In this document: positions 50,601 through 63,800 of the stretch, piece after piece
How the letters are laid out: the number at the start of each line of letters is the position of its first letter
How positions within the stretch are numbered: position 1 is the stretch's first letter
DNA from: Actinomadura fibrosa
Lineage (GTDB): Bacteria > Actinomycetota > Actinomycetes > Streptosporangiales > Streptosporangiaceae
NCBI RefSeq assembly: GCF_900659615.1
Contig: NZ_CAACUY010000021.1
Location: forward strand, 1-64,000
DNA: 64,000 nucleotides
Reading direction: 5' to 3'
Made by a program: the position numbers and the translations under genes
The notes under the pieces: model-generated
The model's input: only the letters and a program-made list of their open reading frames with translations
The model's database searches: none
What the model was told of the DNA's origin: nothing

Positions 50601-53600
50601 GGGTCGCCCGATAAGTCGGTGCGAAGGACGAGGGTGTTGACGAAGAAGCCGACCAGATCGTCCAGCGCCTCATCGGTACGGCCTGCGATCGTCGAACCGA
50701 TCGGGATGTCGGCGCCTGCTCCCAAACGCGAGAGAAGGGCCGCTAGGGAGGCTTGCAGCACCATGAACAGCGTCACGCCCTCGGCCCGGGCCAGTTTCAC
50801 CAACCGGGCGTGGACGTCCGCCGGAACTCGAAGGTCGATGCTGTGGCCTCGGTGACTGGCCGCCGCCGGGCGCGGTCGGTCCACCGGTAGGGCCAGCTCC
50901 TCGGGTATCTCCGTCAGCGCTTTTCGCCAGTACCCGACCTGCCGGGACAGGACGCTGTCGGGGTCGTTCTCATCGCCGAGCAGTTCGCTCTGCCATAACG
51001 CGTAGTCGGCGTACTGCACCGGCAGAGCCGCCCACCCCGGGGTCCGGTCGTGGCAGCGTGCCGAATAGGCCTCGGACACGTCCCGCGCCAAAGGCCCCAT
51101 CGACCAGCCATCACCGGCGATGTGATGCACCACCAGTACCAGCACGTGCTCATCCGGCCCCAGCACCAGCAGCCGTGCCCGGACCGGCACCTCAGCCGAC
51201 AGATCGAACGCACAAGAGACGCTGTCCGCGACGAGCGCCGGCAGTGAGGTGCCAGGGTCCCACGCCTCCGTGACCTCCAGGCGCCAGTCCAGCTCGTCCA
51301 TGCCCAGGACCCGCTGGTACGGCTCACCGTCCACGGCCGGATACACCGTGCGGAGCACCTCGTGCCTGGCGATCACGTCACGAAGGGCGTGGGCCAGCGC
51401 CTCGCGGTCCAGGGCGCCGGTCAGTCGCAGCGCGACCGGGATGTTGTAGGTGGTGCTCGGGCCTTCCAACTGGGCCAGGAACCACAACCGCCGCTGCGCG
51501 AACGACAACGGCGGCCGTTCGGATCGCTCCCGCACCGCGAGGACCGGGCGCGCCGCCGCTCCCTCCGAGTTCGTGACAAGACCCGCCGCGAGCCCGGCCA
51601 CGGTGGGTGCCTGGAAGACCGTCCGGATCTCCACCTCGGCGCCCAGGACCTTGCGGATCCGGCTGACCAGCCTCGTCGCCAGCAACGAGTGACCGCCCAG
51701 AGCGAAGAAGTCGTCGTCTACGCCCACCCGGTCCAGACCCAGGACGTCGGCGAACACCTGGCACAGCAGTTCCTCGCGCGCATTGGACGGGGCACGGCCC
51801 GCGGTCACCCGGTACTCCGGCGCCGGGAGCGCGCGGCGGTCTAGCTTGCCGTTCACGGTCAGCGGCAGCGCGTCCAACACCACTACCGCGGACGGAACCA
51901 TGTAGGCGGGCAGCTTGTCCCCGGCCAGCTCTTCTACCGAGGACGCCAAGTGCTCGCGATCCTGGCCGGTAGTGCCGTCCGAGGGAACGACGTAGGCGAC
52001 CAGGCGCTGATCGCCTGGGATGTCCTCGCGGGCGATCACCGCGGCCTGGGCGACCGCGGGGTGCCCGGCCAAGACCGCCTCCACCTCGGCCGGCTCGATC
52101 CGGAAACCCCGAATCTTGACCTGGTCGTCCACCCGGCCCACGAACTCCAACTCACCGGCGGCATTCCAGCGGACGCGATCACCCGTCCGATACATCCGCT
52201 CACCGGGCTCGAACGGGTCGGCCACGAACCGCTCCGCCGTCAAACCGGCGCGCTCCACATACCCGCGCGCCACCCCTGCCCCAGCCACATACAGCTCGCC
52301 CGCCACTCCCGGCGGCACCAGACTCAGGGTCTCGTCCAGCACGAACACCCGCGTGTTGGCCACTGCCCGACCGATCGGCAGCACACCCGCCACCGGACCC
52401 GTTGTGTGGAACTGCGTCGCACACAACGTCACCTCGGTCGGCCCATACAACTGCCGGACCAACACCCCCGGACACGCCTCCAAGATCCGCGACACCATGC
52501 TGGTCGGCACCACATCTCCGCCGGTCAGCACCTCCCGCAGACCCGAGAAGCACCCCGGATCCTCCTGCGCCAGCACCCGCCCCAAGCCCGCCGTGACATG
52601 CACATGCGTCAACGCGAACTCGGTGATCAGCTCTCGCAGCCACGCCGCATCCACCTTCCGGACGTCAGCCACGACCACGCGAGCCCCTACGGCCAGCGGA
52701 CCCCACACCTCGAACACCGACGCATCGAAGGCGTGCGGCGCATGGAACAGCACCCGGGAGTCGGTCGACAGCCCCCAGAAAGTGTCCGAGACCAGCGCCG
52801 CCACATCCCGATGCGACACCCCCACGCCCTTAGGCACTCCTGTCGATCCGGAGGTGTACATGACATACGCCAGGCCACCGCCCGGAGCCTTCACGTCCAA
52901 GGGCTCCGTCGGGAGACTCTCGACCTGGGCCATCACCGCCGGGTCGTCTACAACCACCCACGGCACCGCCCCTCGCACATCCTCAGTCAGCTCCCTGAGC
53001 GACTCCGCCGAGGTCAGCCCACACCGCACCCCCGCGTCCCGGAGCATGAACGCCACGCGCTCCGCCGGCAGCGCCGAATCGACCGGCAGGTACGCGCCCC
53101 CCGCCTTCCATACCGCCAGCAGCGACACGATCAGCTCGACACTCCGCTCCATCACCACACCCACGACGGAGTCCGTGCCCACACCCTGTGCTGCCAGGTG
53201 GCGCGCCAGCCGGGTCGCCCGCTCGTCCAACTGCCGATACGAGACGGACTCGTCCTGCGAGACCACCGCCACCGCATCCGGCGACCGCCGCACCTGCTCC
53301 TCAAACAGCTCCACCACCGACGCACCCGGGACCGGCAACACGGCGCCCTCCCCGGCCGCCAACACCCGCTCACGCTCGTCGTCCGTCAGCACCTCGACAG
53401 CACTCAGACGGACCTTCGGCTCCCCGGCCACCTGCTCCAACACCCGGACCAGCCGCGCCGCGATCCGCTCCACCGTCCCGACCTCGAACAGATCCGCCGC
53501 ACCCGTCAGCACGCCCCGCAGGCCCGCCGGGACACCGTCGGTATCGGAAGACTCCGTCATGCCCAGATCGAGGTCGAACTTGGCCGCCAGGTCACCCGCC

Positions 53601-54730
53601 CATCGGCGGGCCGACATGTCCTGTGCCTCGATGCCCGCCAGCTCGACCACTGCCCGCGAGGTGTTCCCGAGCCTGAGCATCACCTGGAAGAGGGGGTGCC
53701 GAGCGAGGCTGCGGTGCGGGTCCAGCTCCTCCACGAGCCGCTCGAACGGGACGTCTTGGTGCTGGTAGGCGTCCAGGCTTGCTTCCCGGACGCGCTCCAG
53801 CAGCTCGGCGAAAGTCGGGTCGCCCGATAAGTCGGTGCGAAGGACGAGGGTGTTGACGAAGAAGCCGACCAGATCGTCCAGCGCCTCATCGGTACGGCCC
53901 GCGATCGCCGAACCGATCGGGATGTCGGTGCCCGCCCCCAGCCGCGACAGCAGCATCGCCAGCGACGCCTGCACCACCATGAAGAGTGTGGCGCCTTCGG
54001 CCTTGGCGAGTTCCAGTAGTCGAGCGTGCAAATCCGCCCGGACGCGGAAGTCGACGCTATGCCCGCGCCGACCGCCCATCGCCGGACGCGGCCGATCGAC
54101 CGGCAGCACCAGCTCCTCTGGTATCCCGGCCAAGGCCTCCCGCCAGTACCCGACCTGGCGGGACAACACACTGTCCGGGTCGTCCTCGTCGCCGAGCAGT
54201 TCGCGCTGCCATAACGCGTAGTCGGCGTACTGCACCGGCAGAGCCGCCCACCCCGGCGCCCGCCCTTCGCTCCGGGCCGCGTACGCCCGCGAGAGATCCC
54301 GCGCCAAGGGGCCCATCGACCAGCCGTCACCGGCGATGTGATGCACCACCAGCACCAGGACATGCTCCCCCGGCCCCAGCACCAGTACTTGTGCCCGGAT
54401 CGGCACCTCCACCGACAGATCGAACGCGTACGACACCGCATCGGCCATCTGCGACGTCAACGAACCGCCGCTCGTCGCGTCCACGATCTGGAGGGACCAA
54501 TCCAGCTCGTCCATGTTCAATACGCGCTGGTACGGCTCACCGTCCAGCGCCGGGTACACCGTCCGCAGGATCTCGTGCCTGGCGATGACGTCCCGGAACG
54601 CCCGGGCCAGCGCGTCCAGATCCAGCGGCCCGGACAGCTTCATCGCCGTCGAGATGTTCTGGGTGGCGTCGGGTCCTTCGAGCTGGGCCAGGAACCACAG
54701 CCGTCGCTGCGCGAACGACAACGGGATCAT
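38525..54730 (-). CDS. NRPS-B: five modules, predicted Hpg-Hpg-Phe-Hpg-Asn
   Basis: 5401 residues; ATG 54730 overlaps the NRPS-A stop (ATGA). All five modules are C-A-T with intact HHIAGDG (HHIAADG in module 3) motifs in the C domains and no E or dual E/C domain. Pocket readings: A1 near residue 671 D-A-F-H-L-G-L-L-C (Hpg), A2 near 1747 D-A-Y-H-L-G-L-L-C (Hpg), A3 near 2817 D-A-W-T-V-A-A-V-C (Phe), A4 near 3923 D-A-Y-H-L-G-L-L-C (Hpg), A5 near 4993 D-L-T-K-V-G-E-V-G (Asn). Carriers (GGHSLLA) lie near 1012, 2088, 3151, 4264 and 5341. The last residues ([14 protein letters not shown]) copy the NRPS-A end. It receives the chain from NRPS-A and passes it to NRPS-C; residues added here should stay L unless an enzyme in trans acts. 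Confidence 0.93.
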   Translation of the reverse strand: MIPLSFAQRRLWFLAQLEGPDATQNISTAMKLSGPLDLDALARAFRDVIARHEILRTVYPALDGEPYQRVLNMDELDWSLQIVDATSGGSLTSQMADAVSYAFDLSVEVPIRAQVLVLGPGEHVLVLVVHHIAGDGWSMGPLARDLSRAYAARSEGRAPGWAALPVQYADYALWQRELLGDEDDPDSVLSRQVGYWREALAGIPEELVLPVDRPRPAMGGRRGHSVDFRVRADLHARLLELAKAEGATLFMVVQASLAMLLSRLGAGTDIPIGSAIAGRTDEALDDLVGFFVNTLVLRTDLSGDPTFAELLERVREASLDAYQHQDVPFERLVEELDPHRSLARHPLFQVMLRLGNTSRAVVELAGIEAQDMSARRWAGDLAAKFDLDLGMTESSDTDGVPAGLRGVLTGAADLFEVGTVERIAARLVRVLEQVAGEPKVRLSAVEVLTDDERERVLAAGEGAVLPVPGASVVELFEEQVRRSPDAVAVVSQDESVSYRQLDERATRLARHLAAQGVGTDSVVGVVMERSVELIVSLLAVWKAGGAYLPVDSALPAERVAFMLRDAGVRCGLTSAESLRELTEDVRGAVPWVVVDDPAVMAQVESLPTEPLDVKAPGGGLAYVMYTSGSTGVPKGVGVSHRDVAALVSDTFWGLSTDSRVLFHAPHAFDASVFEVWGPLAVGARVVVADVRKVDAAWLRELITEFALTHVHVTAGLGRVLAQEDPGCFSGLREVLTGGDVVPTSMVSRILEACPGVLVRQLYGPTEVTLCATQFHTTGPVAGVLPIGRAVANTRVFVLDETLSLVPPGVAGELYVAGAGVARGYVERAGLTAERFVADPFEPGERMYRTGDRVRWNAAGELEFVGRVDDQVKIRGFRIEPAEVEAVLAGHPAVAQAAVIAREDIPGDQRLVAYVVPSDGTTGQDREHLASSVEELAGDKLPAYMVPSAVVVLDALPLTVNGKLDRRALPAPEYRVTAGRAPSNAREELLCQVFADVLGLDRVGVDDDFFALGGHSLLATRLVSRIRKVLGAEVEIRTVFQAPTVAGLAAGLVTNSEGAAARPVLAVRERSERPPLSFAQRRLWFLAQLEGPSTTYNIPVALRLTGALDREALAHALRDVIARHEVLRTVYPAVDGEPYQRVLGMDELDWRLEVTEAWDPGTSLPALVADSVSCAFDLSAEVPVRARLLVLGPDEHVLVLVVHHIAGDGWSMGPLARDVSEAYSARCHDRTPGWAALPVQYADYALWQSELLGDENDPDSVLSRQVGYWRKALTEIPEELALPVDRPRPAAASHRGHSIDLRVPADVHARLVKLARAEGVTLFMVLQASLAALLSRLGAGADIPIGSTIAGRTDEALDDLVGFFVNTLVLRTDLSGDPTFAELLERVRETSLDAYQNQDVPFERLVEELDPHRSLARHPLFQVMLNLQNNVREGLNLEAVEAGGLSADAAVPLSAGLSAAKFDLDLAMEERFDHQGVPAGLRGVLTGAADLFEVGTVERIAARLVRVLEQVAGEPKVRLSAVEVLTDDERERVLAAGEGAVLPVPGASVVELFEEQVRRSPDAVAVVSQDESVSYRQLDERATRLARHLAAQGVGAESVVGVCLPRGVELIVALLAVWKAGGAYLPIDSALPAERVAFMLRDAGVRCGLTTAESLTELAEEARGTVPWVVADDPAVMAQVGGLPAEPLDVMAPGGGLAYVMYTSGSTGVPKGVGVSHRDVAALVSDTFWGLSSDSRVLFHAPHAFDASVYEVWGPLAAGASVVVAPAREVDAAWLRELIAAFGLTHVHVTAGLGRVLAQEDPGCFAGLREVLTGGDVVPAGMVARILAACPGISLRQLYGPTEVTLCATQFRTTGPVADVLPIGRAVANTRVFVLDETFSLVPPGVAGELYVAGAGVARGYVGRAGLTAERFVADPFQPGERMYRTGDRVRWNATGELEFVGRVDDQVKIRGFRIEPAEVEAVLAGHPAVAQAAVVAREDTPGDQRLVAYVVSVEGATDQGRGHLASSVQKLAGDKLPAYMVPSAVVVLDALPLTANGKLDRRALPAPDYQVQQGREPSNEREELLCQVFADVLGLDRLGVDDDFFALGGHSLLATRLVSRIRKVLGAEVEIRTVFQTPTVAGLAASLAAGPEDAETRPALVVQARPARVPLSFAQRRLWFLSQIEGPGAARNLSTTMRLSGPLDRDALVQAFSDVAARHEVLRTLCPAVDGEPYQWVLPADEPGWSLQITDLQDDGPVSPERVAERIAETVSYTFDLTTEVPVRASLLVVAPDEHVLVLVVHHIAADGWSMGPLARDVSEAYAARCERRAPVWAELPVQYADYALWQRELLGDEDDPDSVLSRQLAYWREALAGIPEELALPADRPRPAVAGHQGHSTDLAVPARLHARLRRLAQAEGVTLFMVMQASLTTLLSRLGAGTDIPIGSGTAGRTDEALDELVGCFVNTRVLRTDLSGDPSFSELLKRIRETSLDAYQHQDVPFERLVEELDPHRSLARHPLFQVLLTLQNNVRGTVDLPGVQAVGMGSRTATVTSDLDLGLEERFDPAGAPAGMGGVLTGAVDLFDKPTVERIAARLMLVLEQVVEEPGTRLSRIEVLAAGERERVLAAGVGEAVPVPDVSAVGLFEEWVRWSPDAVAVVSQEESVSYRELDARANRLARFLVAQGVGAESVVGLCMPRGVELIVSLLAVGKAGGAYLPIDPALPASRVAFMLADAGAVLVLGMQEVAEDLPAGRVRIVALDDPAVSALVDSLPDEPLRLRTSRDGLAYVIYTSGSTGRAKGVGLSHAGAVNLATAQMEHFCVEPDARVLQFASIGFDAATWEWLMALCAGAGLVVAPATELVPGAGLADVVERHGVSHVTLPPAVLSVLDGGDLASVRTLVSAGEAMGPGLVQRWAPGRRLVNAYGPTETTVCATMSMPLAPGEHAHIGGPIANTRVYVLDEALGVVPPGVAGELYVSGAQLARGYMGRAALTAERFVADPFRSGERMYRTGDRVRWNAAGELEFVGRVDDQVKIRGFRIEPGEVQAVLSEHPAIAQAAVIAREDTPGEPRLVAYIVPGDGAAERENEDLAHLAAKLCADKLPEYMVPSAVVVLEALPLTVRGKLDRRALPAPEYRTRRGRGPGDAREELLCQVFADVLGLDRVGVDDDFFELGGHSLLATRLVSRIRSALGAEVAIRTVFQSPTVAGLAVAIVSEHAPAVAGRSALVARERPERVPLSFAQRRLWFLAQLEGPSATYNSPVVLRLTGDLDRDALAAGLRDVLERHEVLRTVYPALDGEPYQRVLGMDELDWSLRIVDLASDGREGRSGDRPIDLTVVAEASGGDDRSAHRPPTVVPVQVAEQVAAAVSYRFDLSAEVPVQAWLLESGPDEHVLVLVVHHIAGDGWSMRPLARDVSQAYAARCEGRAPGWGDLPVQYADYAMWQRELLGDENDPGSALSRQIGYWRQALAGIPEELALPADRSRPAVAGHRGHNVRLEIPAPLHARLTELARAEGVTLFMVVQASLAALLSRLGAGSDIPIGAAIAGRTDEALDDLVGFFVNTLVMRTDLSGNPSFAELLGRVRETSLDAYQHQDVPFERLVEELDPHRSLARHPLFQVMITLQNTARAGLDLAAVRAGGLPAEAIAQSSAGLATAKFDLDLSLAESFEATGAPAGLRGVLTGTADLFDAGTVERTAARFVQVLEQVAREPRTRLNAVEVLSPGERERLLFAGEGAVLPVPGASVVELFEERVRRSPDAVAVVSDQQEVTYGELDGRATRLARYLIAQGVGVESVVGVCLPRGVELIVSLLAVWKAGGAYLPIDSALPAERVTFMLRDAGVRCGLTSVKSLTELSEEARGSVPWVAVNDPAVTAQVGSLPTEPLDVMAPGGGLAYVMYTSGSTGVPKGVGLSHQDVAALASDDFWGLSSDSRVLFHAPHAFDASVYEVWGSLAAGASVVVAPAREVDAAWLRELITEFALTHVHVTAGLGRVLAQEDPECFAGLREVLTGGDVVPAGMVTRILAACPGISVRQLYGPTEVTLCATQFQTAGPVADVLPIGRAVANTRVFVLDETLSLVPPGVAGELYVAGAGVARGYVGRAGLTAERFVADPFHPGERMYRTGDRVRWNAAGDLEFVGRVDDQVKIRGFRIEPAEVEAVLAGHPAVAQAAVIAREETPGDQRLVAYIVPADGATDRDGHELATSVRAAAAERLPEYMVPSAVVLLDALPLTTNGKLDRRVLPAPEYRAGRSRGPSDEREELLCQVFADVLGLDRVGVDDDFFALGGHSLLATKLVSRIRKVLGAEVEIRTVFQAPTVAGLAADLAAADEGAGTRPVLAAREHPERVPLSFAQRRLWFLAQLEGPSATYNSPVVLRLTGDLDRDALAAGLRDVLERHEVLRTIYPAVDGEPYQRVLSMDELDWDLRIVDAPDTASMTAHMADAASSVFDLATDLPIRAWLLALGPDEHVLVLVMHHIAGDGWSTSPLARDVSQAYAARCLDRTPAWTHLPVQYADYALWQRELLGEENDPDSVLSRQIAYWRRTLAGIPEELALLADRPRPAVAGHRGHAAELQVPAGLHARLTELARAEGVTLFMVVQASLAVLLSRLGAGSDIPIGAAIAGRTDEALDDLVGFFVNTLVLRTDLSGDPSFAELLGRVRETSLDAYQHQDVPFERLVEELDPHRSLARHPLFQVMITLQNNARAALDLAAVEIGGLSAEAVAEMSAGLSAARVDLDLKVEERFDSMGAPAGLRGALAGTADLFDESTVAGLVERWVRVLEQIAERPRTPLSSVEVVTPDERERVLTAGTGDVVPGPGVPVLELFEEQVRRSPDAAAVVSGAESVTYREVDERANRLARYLIAQGVGAESVVGLCLPRGVEMIVALLAVWKAGGAYVPVDPASPANRVAFMLADAGAVLLLGTREVLDDLPAGRVRTVALDDPAVAVMAGGLPDARIEAGTSGSGLAYVMFTSGSTGRPKGVGVTHEGLANYVRWAAAAYGMADGGSGAPLHSSLAFDLTVTSVLVPLVSGSAVVVSAEGGAEGLARLVADGGGFGLVKVVPGHLPLLAELLSDDQAVNAARCLVVGGEALPGAVARSWLERVPDAVIVNEYGPTETVVGCCVFEVRAGVEVGDAVPIGRPVANTRLYVLDESLSVVSPGVAGELYVAGAGVARGYVNRAGLTAERFLADPLRPGERMYRTGDRVRWNTAGELEFLGRADDQVKIRGFRIEPGEVEAVLTGHPAVAQAAVIAREDTPGDRRLVGYIVPAGGAVDGDGEALASAVRQRCSGRLPEYMVPSAVVVLDALPLTTNGKLDRRALPAPEYRAGRSRPPANEREELLCQVFAEVLRLDQVGVDDDFFVLGGHSLLATRLVSRIRTVLGAEVEIRTVFQSPTVAELARQVGDRKSSRPALRPMREQEESR
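49970..50300 (-). repeat. near-identical direct repeat in NRPS-B module 2
   Basis: About 330 bp spanning the C-A linker and the first A-domain motifs are almost identical to 53200-53535, one module length (about 3.2 kb) away, with only a few base differences by eye. This points to recent duplication or gene conversion. Confidence 0.8.
53200..53535 (-). repeat. near-identical direct repeat in NRPS-B module 1
   Basis: Partner of the repeat at 49970-50300. It covers the sequence encoding [20 protein letters not shown] through [20 protein letters not shown]. Confidence 0.8.
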
Positions 54731-54850
54731 CGGGACTCCTCCTGCTCACGCATCGGCCGCAACGCAGGCCGGGTCGACTTCCGATCACCGACCTGCCGTG
54801 CCAGCTCCGCCACCGTGGGAGTCTGGAACACTGCCCGGATCTCCAATTCG
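54727..54850 (-). repeat. NRPS-A/NRPS-B junction, copy of the B/C junction
   Basis: Partner of 38525-38650. The split linker [14 protein letters not shown] | [14 protein letters not shown] aligns with unbroken intra-protein linkers such as [19 protein letters not shown], so the two genes look like one reading frame cut by an ATGA. Confidence 0.85.
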
Positions 54851-57800
54851 GCGCCCAGCACCGTACGGATCCGGCTCACCAGCCGGGTCGCCAGCAACGA
54901 ATGGCCGCCCAGCTCGAAGAAGTCGTCATCCACTCCGACGTGGTCCAGCTTCAGGACCTCCGCGAAGACTTGACACAACAGCCGCTCGCGTTCGTTGGAC
55001 GGTGGCCGCCCCTCCTTCCTCCGGTACTCCGGAGCGGGGAGGGTGCGGCGGTCCAGCTTGCCGTTGGTGGTGAGCGGCAGCGCGTCCAGCACCACCACCG
55101 CCGAGGGGACCATGTACTCCGGCAACCGATCCGCACAGACCTTCCTGGCAAGGCCCGCCAAGTCCTCTGCTGCACGGTCGGCGGAAACGATGTAGGCGAT
55201 CAGGCGCTGGTCACCGGAGGTGTCCTCACGAACGATCACCGCCGCTTGAGCGATGGCGGGATGCCCGGACAGAACCGCCTCGACCTCGCCCGGCTCGATC
55301 CGGAACCCGCGGATCTTCACCTGGTCGTCGGCCCGGCCGACGAACTCCAACTCACCACCGGAACTCCACCGGACCCGGTCTCCGGTTCGGTACATCCGCT
55401 CACCCGGCTCGAACGGGGAGGCCACAAACCGCTCCGCCGTCAGCCCCGCCCGGCCCACATACCCGCGCGCCACCTGGACGCCCGACACATACAACTCACC
55501 GGTCACCCCCGGCGGAACTATCCCCAGTTCCCCGTCCAGAACGTAGACGCGGGTGTTGGCGATCGGAGCGCCGATCGGCGCCTGTTCCCCCGGCATCAAC
55601 GGCAGGCTCATCGTCGCGCACACCGTGGTCTCCGTCGGACCATACGCATTGATCAACCGCCGCCCCGCAGCCCACCGCTGCACCAGCCCCGGCCCCATCG
55701 CCTCACCCGCCGACACCAACGTCCGCACCGACGCCAGATCCGCCACGTCCAGGACCGACAGCACCGCCGGCGGCAACGTCACATGCGACACCCCATGCCG
55801 CTCGACCACCTCGGCCAGGCCCGCACCCGGCACCAGCTCGGCCGCCGGAGCCACCACCAGACCCGCCCCCGCACACAACGCCATCAACCACTCCGACGTC
55901 GCCGCATCAAAACCGATCGACGCGAACTGCAACACACGAGCTCCGGGTTCGACGCGGAAGCGCTCCATCTGGGCCCGGACCAGGTTCACCGCACCCGCAT
56001 GGGTCACCCCCACACCCTTCGCACGCCCCGTCGACCCCGACGTATAAATCACATACGCCAAAGCGTCCTGGGACCCTGGCCGACTGACAGGCTCATCGGT
56101 AAGGGCGTCGACCGTCGTCATGACGGCTGGGTCGTCCAGGACGACCGTCCGGACGCGACCTGCGGGCAGATCCTCGACCACTTCCTGCGTCCCCAACACC
56201 AGCACCGCACCGGCGTCGGCCAGCATGAACGCCACCCGGCTCGCCGGCAACGCCGGATCAACCGGCAAATACGCACCACCGGCCTTCCACACCGCCAACA
56301 ACGCCACCACCAAATCCACCCCACGCGGCAAACACAAAGCCACCACCGACTCAGCACCCACACCCTGCGCCACCAGGAACTGAGCCAGCCGATTCGCCCG
56401 CCTGTCCAACTCCCGATACGACACCGACTCACCAGCCGACACCACCGCCACCGCATCCGGCGACCGCCGCACCCACTCCTCAAACAGCTCCACCACCGAC
56501 ACGTCCGGCACGGGCACGGCCTCGCCGACCCCAGCGGCCAGCACCTGCTCGCGCTCACCCGCCGCCAGCACCTCGATCCGGCTCAGACGGGTGTCCGGCT
56601 CCTGGACGACCTGCTCCAGCACCCTGACCCAGCGCGCCGTGATCTGCTCGACTGTCGGCGCGTCGAAGAGGTCCGCCGCCCCGGTCACCGCGCCGCGAAT
56701 GCCGGACGGAGTTCCCGCGGAATCGAAGAACTCCCTGATCTCCGCGTCGAGGTCGAATTCCGCCGTGTCCAGTTCCCGTGACGCCCTGGACGACAATCCC
56801 TCAACGTCCACGTCCGCCATGCTCACGATGCCGCGCGCCGTGTTCTGCAAGCGGAGCATCACCTGGAAGAGGGGGTGGCGGGCCAGGCTGCGATGCGGGT
56901 CGAGCTCCTCCACCAGCCGCTCGAACGGCACGTCCTGATGCTGGTAGGCATCCAGGCTCGTCTCCCGGACCCGCCCCAGCAGCTCGCTGAACGACGGATC
57001 ACCCGATAGGTCCGTACGCAGCACCCGCGTGTTGACGAAAGAGCCGACCAGATCGTCCAGCGCCTCATCGGCACGGCCCGCCGTTCCCGACCCGATCGGG
57101 ATGTCCGTGCCCGCGCCCAGGCGGTACAACAGCGTCGCGAGGGAGGCCTGCAACACCATGTACAACGTCACGCCTTCACTTCTGGCGAGACTCAGCAGTT
57201 CAGCGTGCAGATCCGCCGACAGGTTCAGCTTGGTGCCATGGCCGCGATGGCTGGCCACCGCCGGGCGCGGCCGATCCGCCGGCAGTGTCAGCTCCTCCGG
57301 TATCCCGGCGAGGGCCTGCCGCCAGTAGCCGAGTTGCTGGGAGAGCGCGCTGTCGGGGTCGTTCTCGTCGCCGAGCAGTTCGCGCTGCCATAGTGCGTAG
57401 TCGGCGTACTGGACCGGCAGCTCCGCCCAGGCCGGCGCCCGGTCCTCACATCGCGCGGCATACGCCTCGGACAGATCCCGCGCCAGCGGCCCCATCGACC
57501 AGCCGTCACCGGCGATGTGGTGCACCACCAGCACCAGCACCTGTTCGTCCGGCCCCGCCGCGAGCAACCACGCGCGAACCGGCAGCTCGCCGGAAAGGTC
57601 GAACGCATAGGACGCCGCTGCGGCGATCGCCTCCGCGACCAGGTGCCCGCCATCGGAGACGTCCAGAACTTGGAGCTCCCAGTCCAGCTCGTCCATCTTG
57701 AGGATGTGCTGATAGGGCTCGCCGTCGAGTGCCGGATAGACCGTCCGCAGCACTTCATGCCTGGCGATGACGTCGTTGAACGCCTGAGCCAGCGCTTCCC

Positions 57801-60800
57801 TGTTCACCTTTCCGGTCAGCCGCAAGGTGACCGGGATGTTGTAGGTCGCGCCAGGGCCTTCCAGTTGGGTCAGGAACCATAACCGACGCTGGGCGAACGA
57901 CAGAGGCAGCCGCTCGGGACGTTCGCGTCTGACGAGTGCGGGCCTTGCCGACCCGCGCTCCGGTCCTGTGGTGAGCCCCGCCGCGAGCGCGGCGACGGTG
58001 GGTGCCTGGAACACCGTCCGGACGCCCACCTCGACGCCCAGCATCCTGCGGATCCGGCTGACCAGTCTCGTCGCCAGCAACGAGTGGCCGCCCAGCTCGA
58101 AGAAGTCGTCGTCCACCCCGACGCGGTCCAGTCCAAGGACCTCAGCGAAGGCCTGGCACAGCAACTCCTCGCATTCGTTGGACGGGGCGCGGCCCACGGT
58201 CACCCGGTACTCCGGCTCCGGAAGGGCGCGGTGGTCCAGCTTGCCGTTCACGGTCAGCGGCAGCGCGTCCAGGACCACCATCGCCGACGGCACCATGTAC
58301 TCCGGTAAGCGCCCAGCGGCGAACTTCCTCACGCTCACGGGCAGCTCACTACCACCCGCGTGGTCCAAAGGGACGATGTAGGCGATGAGGCGCCTGTCGC
58401 CGGGGGTGTCCTCGCGAGCGATCACAGCGGCCTGGGCGACCGCGGGATGCCCGGCCAAGCACGCCTCCACCTCGCCCGGCTCGATCCGGAACCCCCGGAT
58501 CTTGACCTGGTCGTCGGCCCGGCCCACGAACTCCAGCTCACCGGCGGCATTCCAGCGGACGCGATCACCCGTCCGGTACATCCGCTCACCGGGCTCGAAC
58601 GGGTCGGCCACGAACCGCTCCGCCGTCAACGCCGCGCGCCCCACATACCCGCGCGCCACCCCGGCCCCGGCCACGTACAACTCACCCGCCACACCCGGCG
58701 GCACCACACTCAGGGCCTCATCCAGCACGAACACCCGCGTGTTGGCCAACGCCCGACCGATCGGCAGCACATCCACCACCGGACCAGCCGTCTGGAACTG
58801 CGTCGCGCACAAGGTCACCTCGGTCGGGCCATACAACTGCCGCACCGAGATCCCAGGACACGCCTCCAAGATCCGCGACACCATGCTGGTCGGCACCACA
58901 TCCCCGCCGGTCAGCACCTCGCGCAAACCCGCAAAGCACCCCGGATCCTCCTGCGCAAGCACCCGCCCCAACCCCGCCGTGACATGCACATGCGTCAACC
59001 CGAACGCGGCGACCAGCTCACGCAGCCACGCCGCACCCACCTCACGCGCCGGTGCCACAACCACCGACGCCCCCGCCGCCAACGGTCCCCACACCTCATA
59101 CACCGACGCGTCGAACGCGTGCGGCGCATGGAACAGCACCCGGGAGTCGGACGACAGCCCCCAGAAGGTGTCCGAGACCAGCGCCGCCACGTCCCGATGC
59201 GACACCCCCACGCCCTTGGGCACTCCTGTCGATCCGGAGGTGTACATGACGTACGCCAGATCGCCGGCTGAGGCTCCCGCCGCCATTCCCGCGCCCGAGA
59301 GTTCGCCCACCGCTCCCCTCACCGCCGGATCATCGACCACGACCACGTTCACGTCCCATGGCAGGACGATGGTCAGCCCGCCGGTCAGCTCTCCAGGGAG
59401 CTTCCCGGCCAAGGCGGACGTGGCCAGCGCGCACGTCACGCCCGCGTCCCGCACCATGAACGCCACCCGGTCCGCGGGCAGCCCCGGGTCGATCGGCAGA
59501 TGAGCGCCGCCGGCCTTCCATACCGCCAGCAGCGACACGATCAGCTCGACGCCCCGCTCCATCACCACGCCCACCACCGACTCAGGGCCCACACCCTGGG
59601 CGGCCAGGTATCGAGCGAGCCGGTTCGCTCGTTCGTCCAGCTCCGGGTACGTGACGGATTCGTCCTGCGAGACCACCGCCACCGCATCCGGCGACCGCCG
59701 CACCCACTCCTCGAACAGCTCCACCACCGACGCACCCGGGACGGGTAGGACCTCGCCAGTGCCGGCCGACAGGACCCGCTCACGCTCGTCCCTCGACAGC
59801 ACCTCGACCCGCTCCAATGGCACGTCAGCGCTGGTGTCGAGCAGGGCCTCCAGGGTGTCGACCAGGTTGCCGATCGTGGTGTGCAGCAACCCGCACACCA
59901 ACTCGGCCTCGACCGGAGCGACCGCATCGACCACCAGGTCGAACCCGTCACCGCGGTCACCGACCGCGACCGCGAGCGGGTAGTTGCTGCGCTCCCGGCT
60001 GAAGATCAGCCTCATCCCGGCGCCGAGCTCCTTCGCGCGTCCGGCAGCCGGACTGGTGTAGCGGTAGTTGAAAATCGAGGCGAAGAGCGGAGCATCGCCG
60101 CGGACCGCGCTCGCGCGTTGGGTCAGGGCTAGTGGAGCGTGTTCGTGTTCGAGTAGCCCGGCGAGCAGGTTCCGGGTGGCGGTGATGGCTTGGCGCACTC
60201 CCGCTCCGCCGACCTGGACGCGGGCGGGCAGCGTGTTGATGAACAGCCCGGCCGCGCGGTCGGCACCGGCACCGGCCTGCATCCGGCCGAACAGCACCGT
60301 CCCGAACACCACGTCGTCACGCCCGGAGACCACCGCCAGCATCCGCGCGTACGCCACATGCATCACCGTCGCCGGGCTCACGCCCAGCCGCCGCGCCACC
60401 TCACGCAACCGCCCCGACATGTCGGGTTCCACCGGCCGGGCGGCACGCACCACACCCGAACCGTCGCCACGAACCTCCGCCACCCCGAACGGAAGCGTCG
60501 GCTCGCTCACCTCCGCCAGCATCTCCGCGAAGAACCGCTCATGCTCAGCGGCCGGGATCCCGCCCCTGGCCTGCGCCACGAACTCCCGGTACGACGGCGG
60601 CTCAGCCAGCTCACCGCCCCGGCCCGCCATGAACGCCCGCACCTCACCGAGCAGCACGTCCAGACCGGTGTGGTCACGGACCAGCTGGTGGACGCGGATC
60701 AAGGCCAGCCATCGCCCGGAATCGGGACGTTGGGCGATGTGCACGTCCATGAGGGGTGCGCGCCGCAGGTCCATCACCAGGCCACCCGCGGATACCAGGT

Positions 60801-63800
60801 CGGCCACGGGATCCTGGGTCTGAGCGCTCAGCACGCCCTCGTGGACGGGCAGCTCGGCCTTACGCCAGACCACCTGCACCGGCTCGCGCAACCCCTCCCA
60901 CACCACACCGGTACGGAACACGTCGTGACGGTTCACCACCTGCTGCAACGCGTCCACGAACGCGTCCAGACGGTCACGGCCGTCGAACTCCAGCACCAGC
61001 GGAAGCACGTACGTGTCGCTGCCCTCGCCCGCCTCCATGAGGTGGTGGAAGAAGATGCCCTCCTGGAGTGGCGCCAGAGGATAGACGTCGGCGACGTTGG
61101 ACGCACCACCCTCCACCGCCGCCACCACACGCTCCACCTCGGCCTCGGTGAGCTCCACCAACGGCAACATCTCCGCGGTGATCTGCTCGGCGCCCTCGGG
61201 AATCAGGTTGGGCGGGACCACGACCGGCTCGGGCCCCGCCACCGCTGCCAGGCCCGCCACCGTCGGTGTCTGGAACAACGCCCGCACCGAGATCGACACT
61301 CCACGGACCCGCAACCGCTCCACCAACGACACCGCCAGCAGCGAATGACCACCCAGAGCAAAGAAGTCGTCATCCACGCCTACCTGGTCGAGCCCCAGGA
61401 CCTCGGCGAACACCTCGCAGAGCAGTTCCTCGCGTGCATCGGCCGGACCCCGACCTTGCCTGCTGCGATACTCCGGCACCGGGAGGGCGCGGCGGTCCAG
61501 CTTGCCGTTGGTGGTGAGCGGCAGCGCGTCCAACACCACCACCGCCGAGGGCACCATGTACTCCGGCAACCGGTCCGCACACCGCTGCCTGACCGCCGAC
61601 GCCAGCTCCCCATCGTCCTGATCCGCCACGCTGTCGGCAGGCACGACATAAGCCACCAGGCGCCGGTCTCCCGGGGCGTCCTCACGAGCGATCACTGCCG
61701 CTTGGGCGACGGCTGGATACCCGGACAGAACCGCCTCGACCTCGCCCGGCTCGATCCGGAACCCCCGGATCTTCACCTGGTCGTCCACCCGGCCAACGAA
61801 CTCCAACTCACCAGCGGCGTTCCACCGGACCCGGTCGCCCGTCCGATACATCCGCTCGCCCGACCCAAACGGAGACGCCACGAATCTCTCGGCGGTCAAT
61901 CCGGCACGACCCACATATCCCCGGACGACCTGAGCACCCGAAACGTAGAGTTCGCCGGTAACCCCGGTCGGGACGACGTCCATCCCCTCGTCCAGCACGT
62001 AGACGCGCGTATTGGCGGTCGGTTCGCCGATCGGCGCCGTCCCCGCCGGCACGCTGTCGCGGGTGAGGCGCGCGGTCACCACACCGATCGTCGTCTCGGT
62101 CGGGCCGTAATGGGTGAACAGTTCGCAGCCGGCATCCTCGGCCGCCACCAGCAGTTCCGCCAGCCAACTGGGCGGGGCCGACTCACCGCCCAGGACCAGC
62201 GACCGCGTCGGCAGCACGCCCTTCATGCCGGCGCCCGCCGAGAGCGCCGACAGGTGCGATGGCACCGCCTTCAGGAAGTCGATCTCGTGGCGGTCCAGGT
62301 AGTTCGCCACCGCGCTCGGGTCGGTGACCAGTTCCGCCGGTATCACATGGAGTTCGCCGCCCGTCGTCAGGCTCGCGAACAGTGCCGTGTTCCCCAGGTC
62401 CGTGAACGGCGCCTGCAACAACGCGTACCGGCCCGGCCTCTGATCGGCGTCGCCCCGGAAACCCACCTCCGGCGGTACTGAAGCGACGTAGTTGGCCAGT
62501 GCGGCCTGTGTGACGCCCACACCCTTCGGTCGGCCGGTGGACCCGGAGGTGTACATGACGTACGCCAGTCCGCCGTCCGACACGTCTGGCACGTCTGCTC
62601 CGAGGGGGCCGTCGAGAAGGGCGGCGATCGTCGTCTCGACGATGGGATCGTCCAGGACCACTGTCCGGACGCGGCCCGCGGGCAGGTCCTCCGCCACCTC
62701 CCGTGTTCCCAGGACGAGGACCGCGCCGGCGTCGGCGAGCATGAACGCGATGCGGCTCGCGGGCAGCGCCGGGTCGATGGGCAGGTACGCGCCGCCGGCC
62801 TTCCAGACGGCCAGCAACGCAGCGATCATCTCGATGCCGCGCGGCAGGGACAGCCCCACCACCGACTCCGCGCCCACGCCCTGCGCCGCGAGGTAGCGGG
62901 CCAGCCGGTTCGCGCGCTCGTCCAGGTCCGCGTAGGTGACGATCTCAGCGCCCGACACCACCGCCACCGCGTCCGGTGATCGGCGCGCACGCTCCTCGAA
63001 CAGCTCGGCCACCGACGCGTCCGGTCCTGGCCGGACGCTGCCGGTGCCCGCGGCCAGCAACCGCTTCCGTTCGCCCGGCGATACGACTTCGACACCGCTC
63101 AGGCGCGTGCGGGGCCGTCCGGCGATCTGCTCCAGTACCCGGATCCAGCGTTCGACCAGTCCCGCCATCGTCGGTTCGTCGAACAGGTCCGCCGCGCCGG
63201 TCACCGCTCCGCGGATCCCGGAAGGGCGACCGTCCTGGAAGGCCTCACCGACCATCACGTCGAGGTCGAACTTGGCCGCCGGCCTGGCGGTCGGCAGGAG
63301 CTCGACGTCCAGTCCCAGCAGCTTCGGGGCGCCCTCAACGGTGTCGTGCATCGTCAGCACCACCTGGAAGAGCGGGTGGCGGGCGAGGCTGCGGTGCGGG
63401 TCGAGTTCCTCCACGAGCCGCTCGAAGGGGACGTCTTGGTGCTGGTAGGCGTCCAGGCTCGTTTCCCGGACGCGCTCTAGCAGTTCAGCGAAAGTCGGGT
63501 CGCCTGATAGGTCGGTGCGAAGGACGAGGGTGTTGACGAAGAAGCCGACCAGGTCGTCCAGGGCCTCGTCGGTACGGCCCGCGATCGCCGAACCGATCGG
63601 AATGTCGGTGCCCGCGCCTAAGCGTGAGAGAAGGGCCGCTAGGGAGGCTTGCAGCACCATGAACAGCGTCACGCCCTCGGCCTTGGCCAACTCCAGCAAA
63701 CGGGCGTGCAGATCCGCGGGCACCTCCAACTCGGCGCTATGCCCGCGGTGGCTGGCCGCCGCCGGACGCGGCCGGTCCACCGGTAACGCCAGCTCCTCGG

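Noticed and set aside
27340-61160. Conventional stand-alone epimerisation domains
   Set aside because: No separate E domain is followed by another C domain; the candidate regions are single domains directly between a carrier and an A domain, so dual E/C fits better.
28600-61300. Recurrent near-identical DNA blocks as IS elements or a CRISPR array
   Set aside because: They are in frame within repeated NRPS domains, have no terminal inverted repeats, transposase or spacer pattern.
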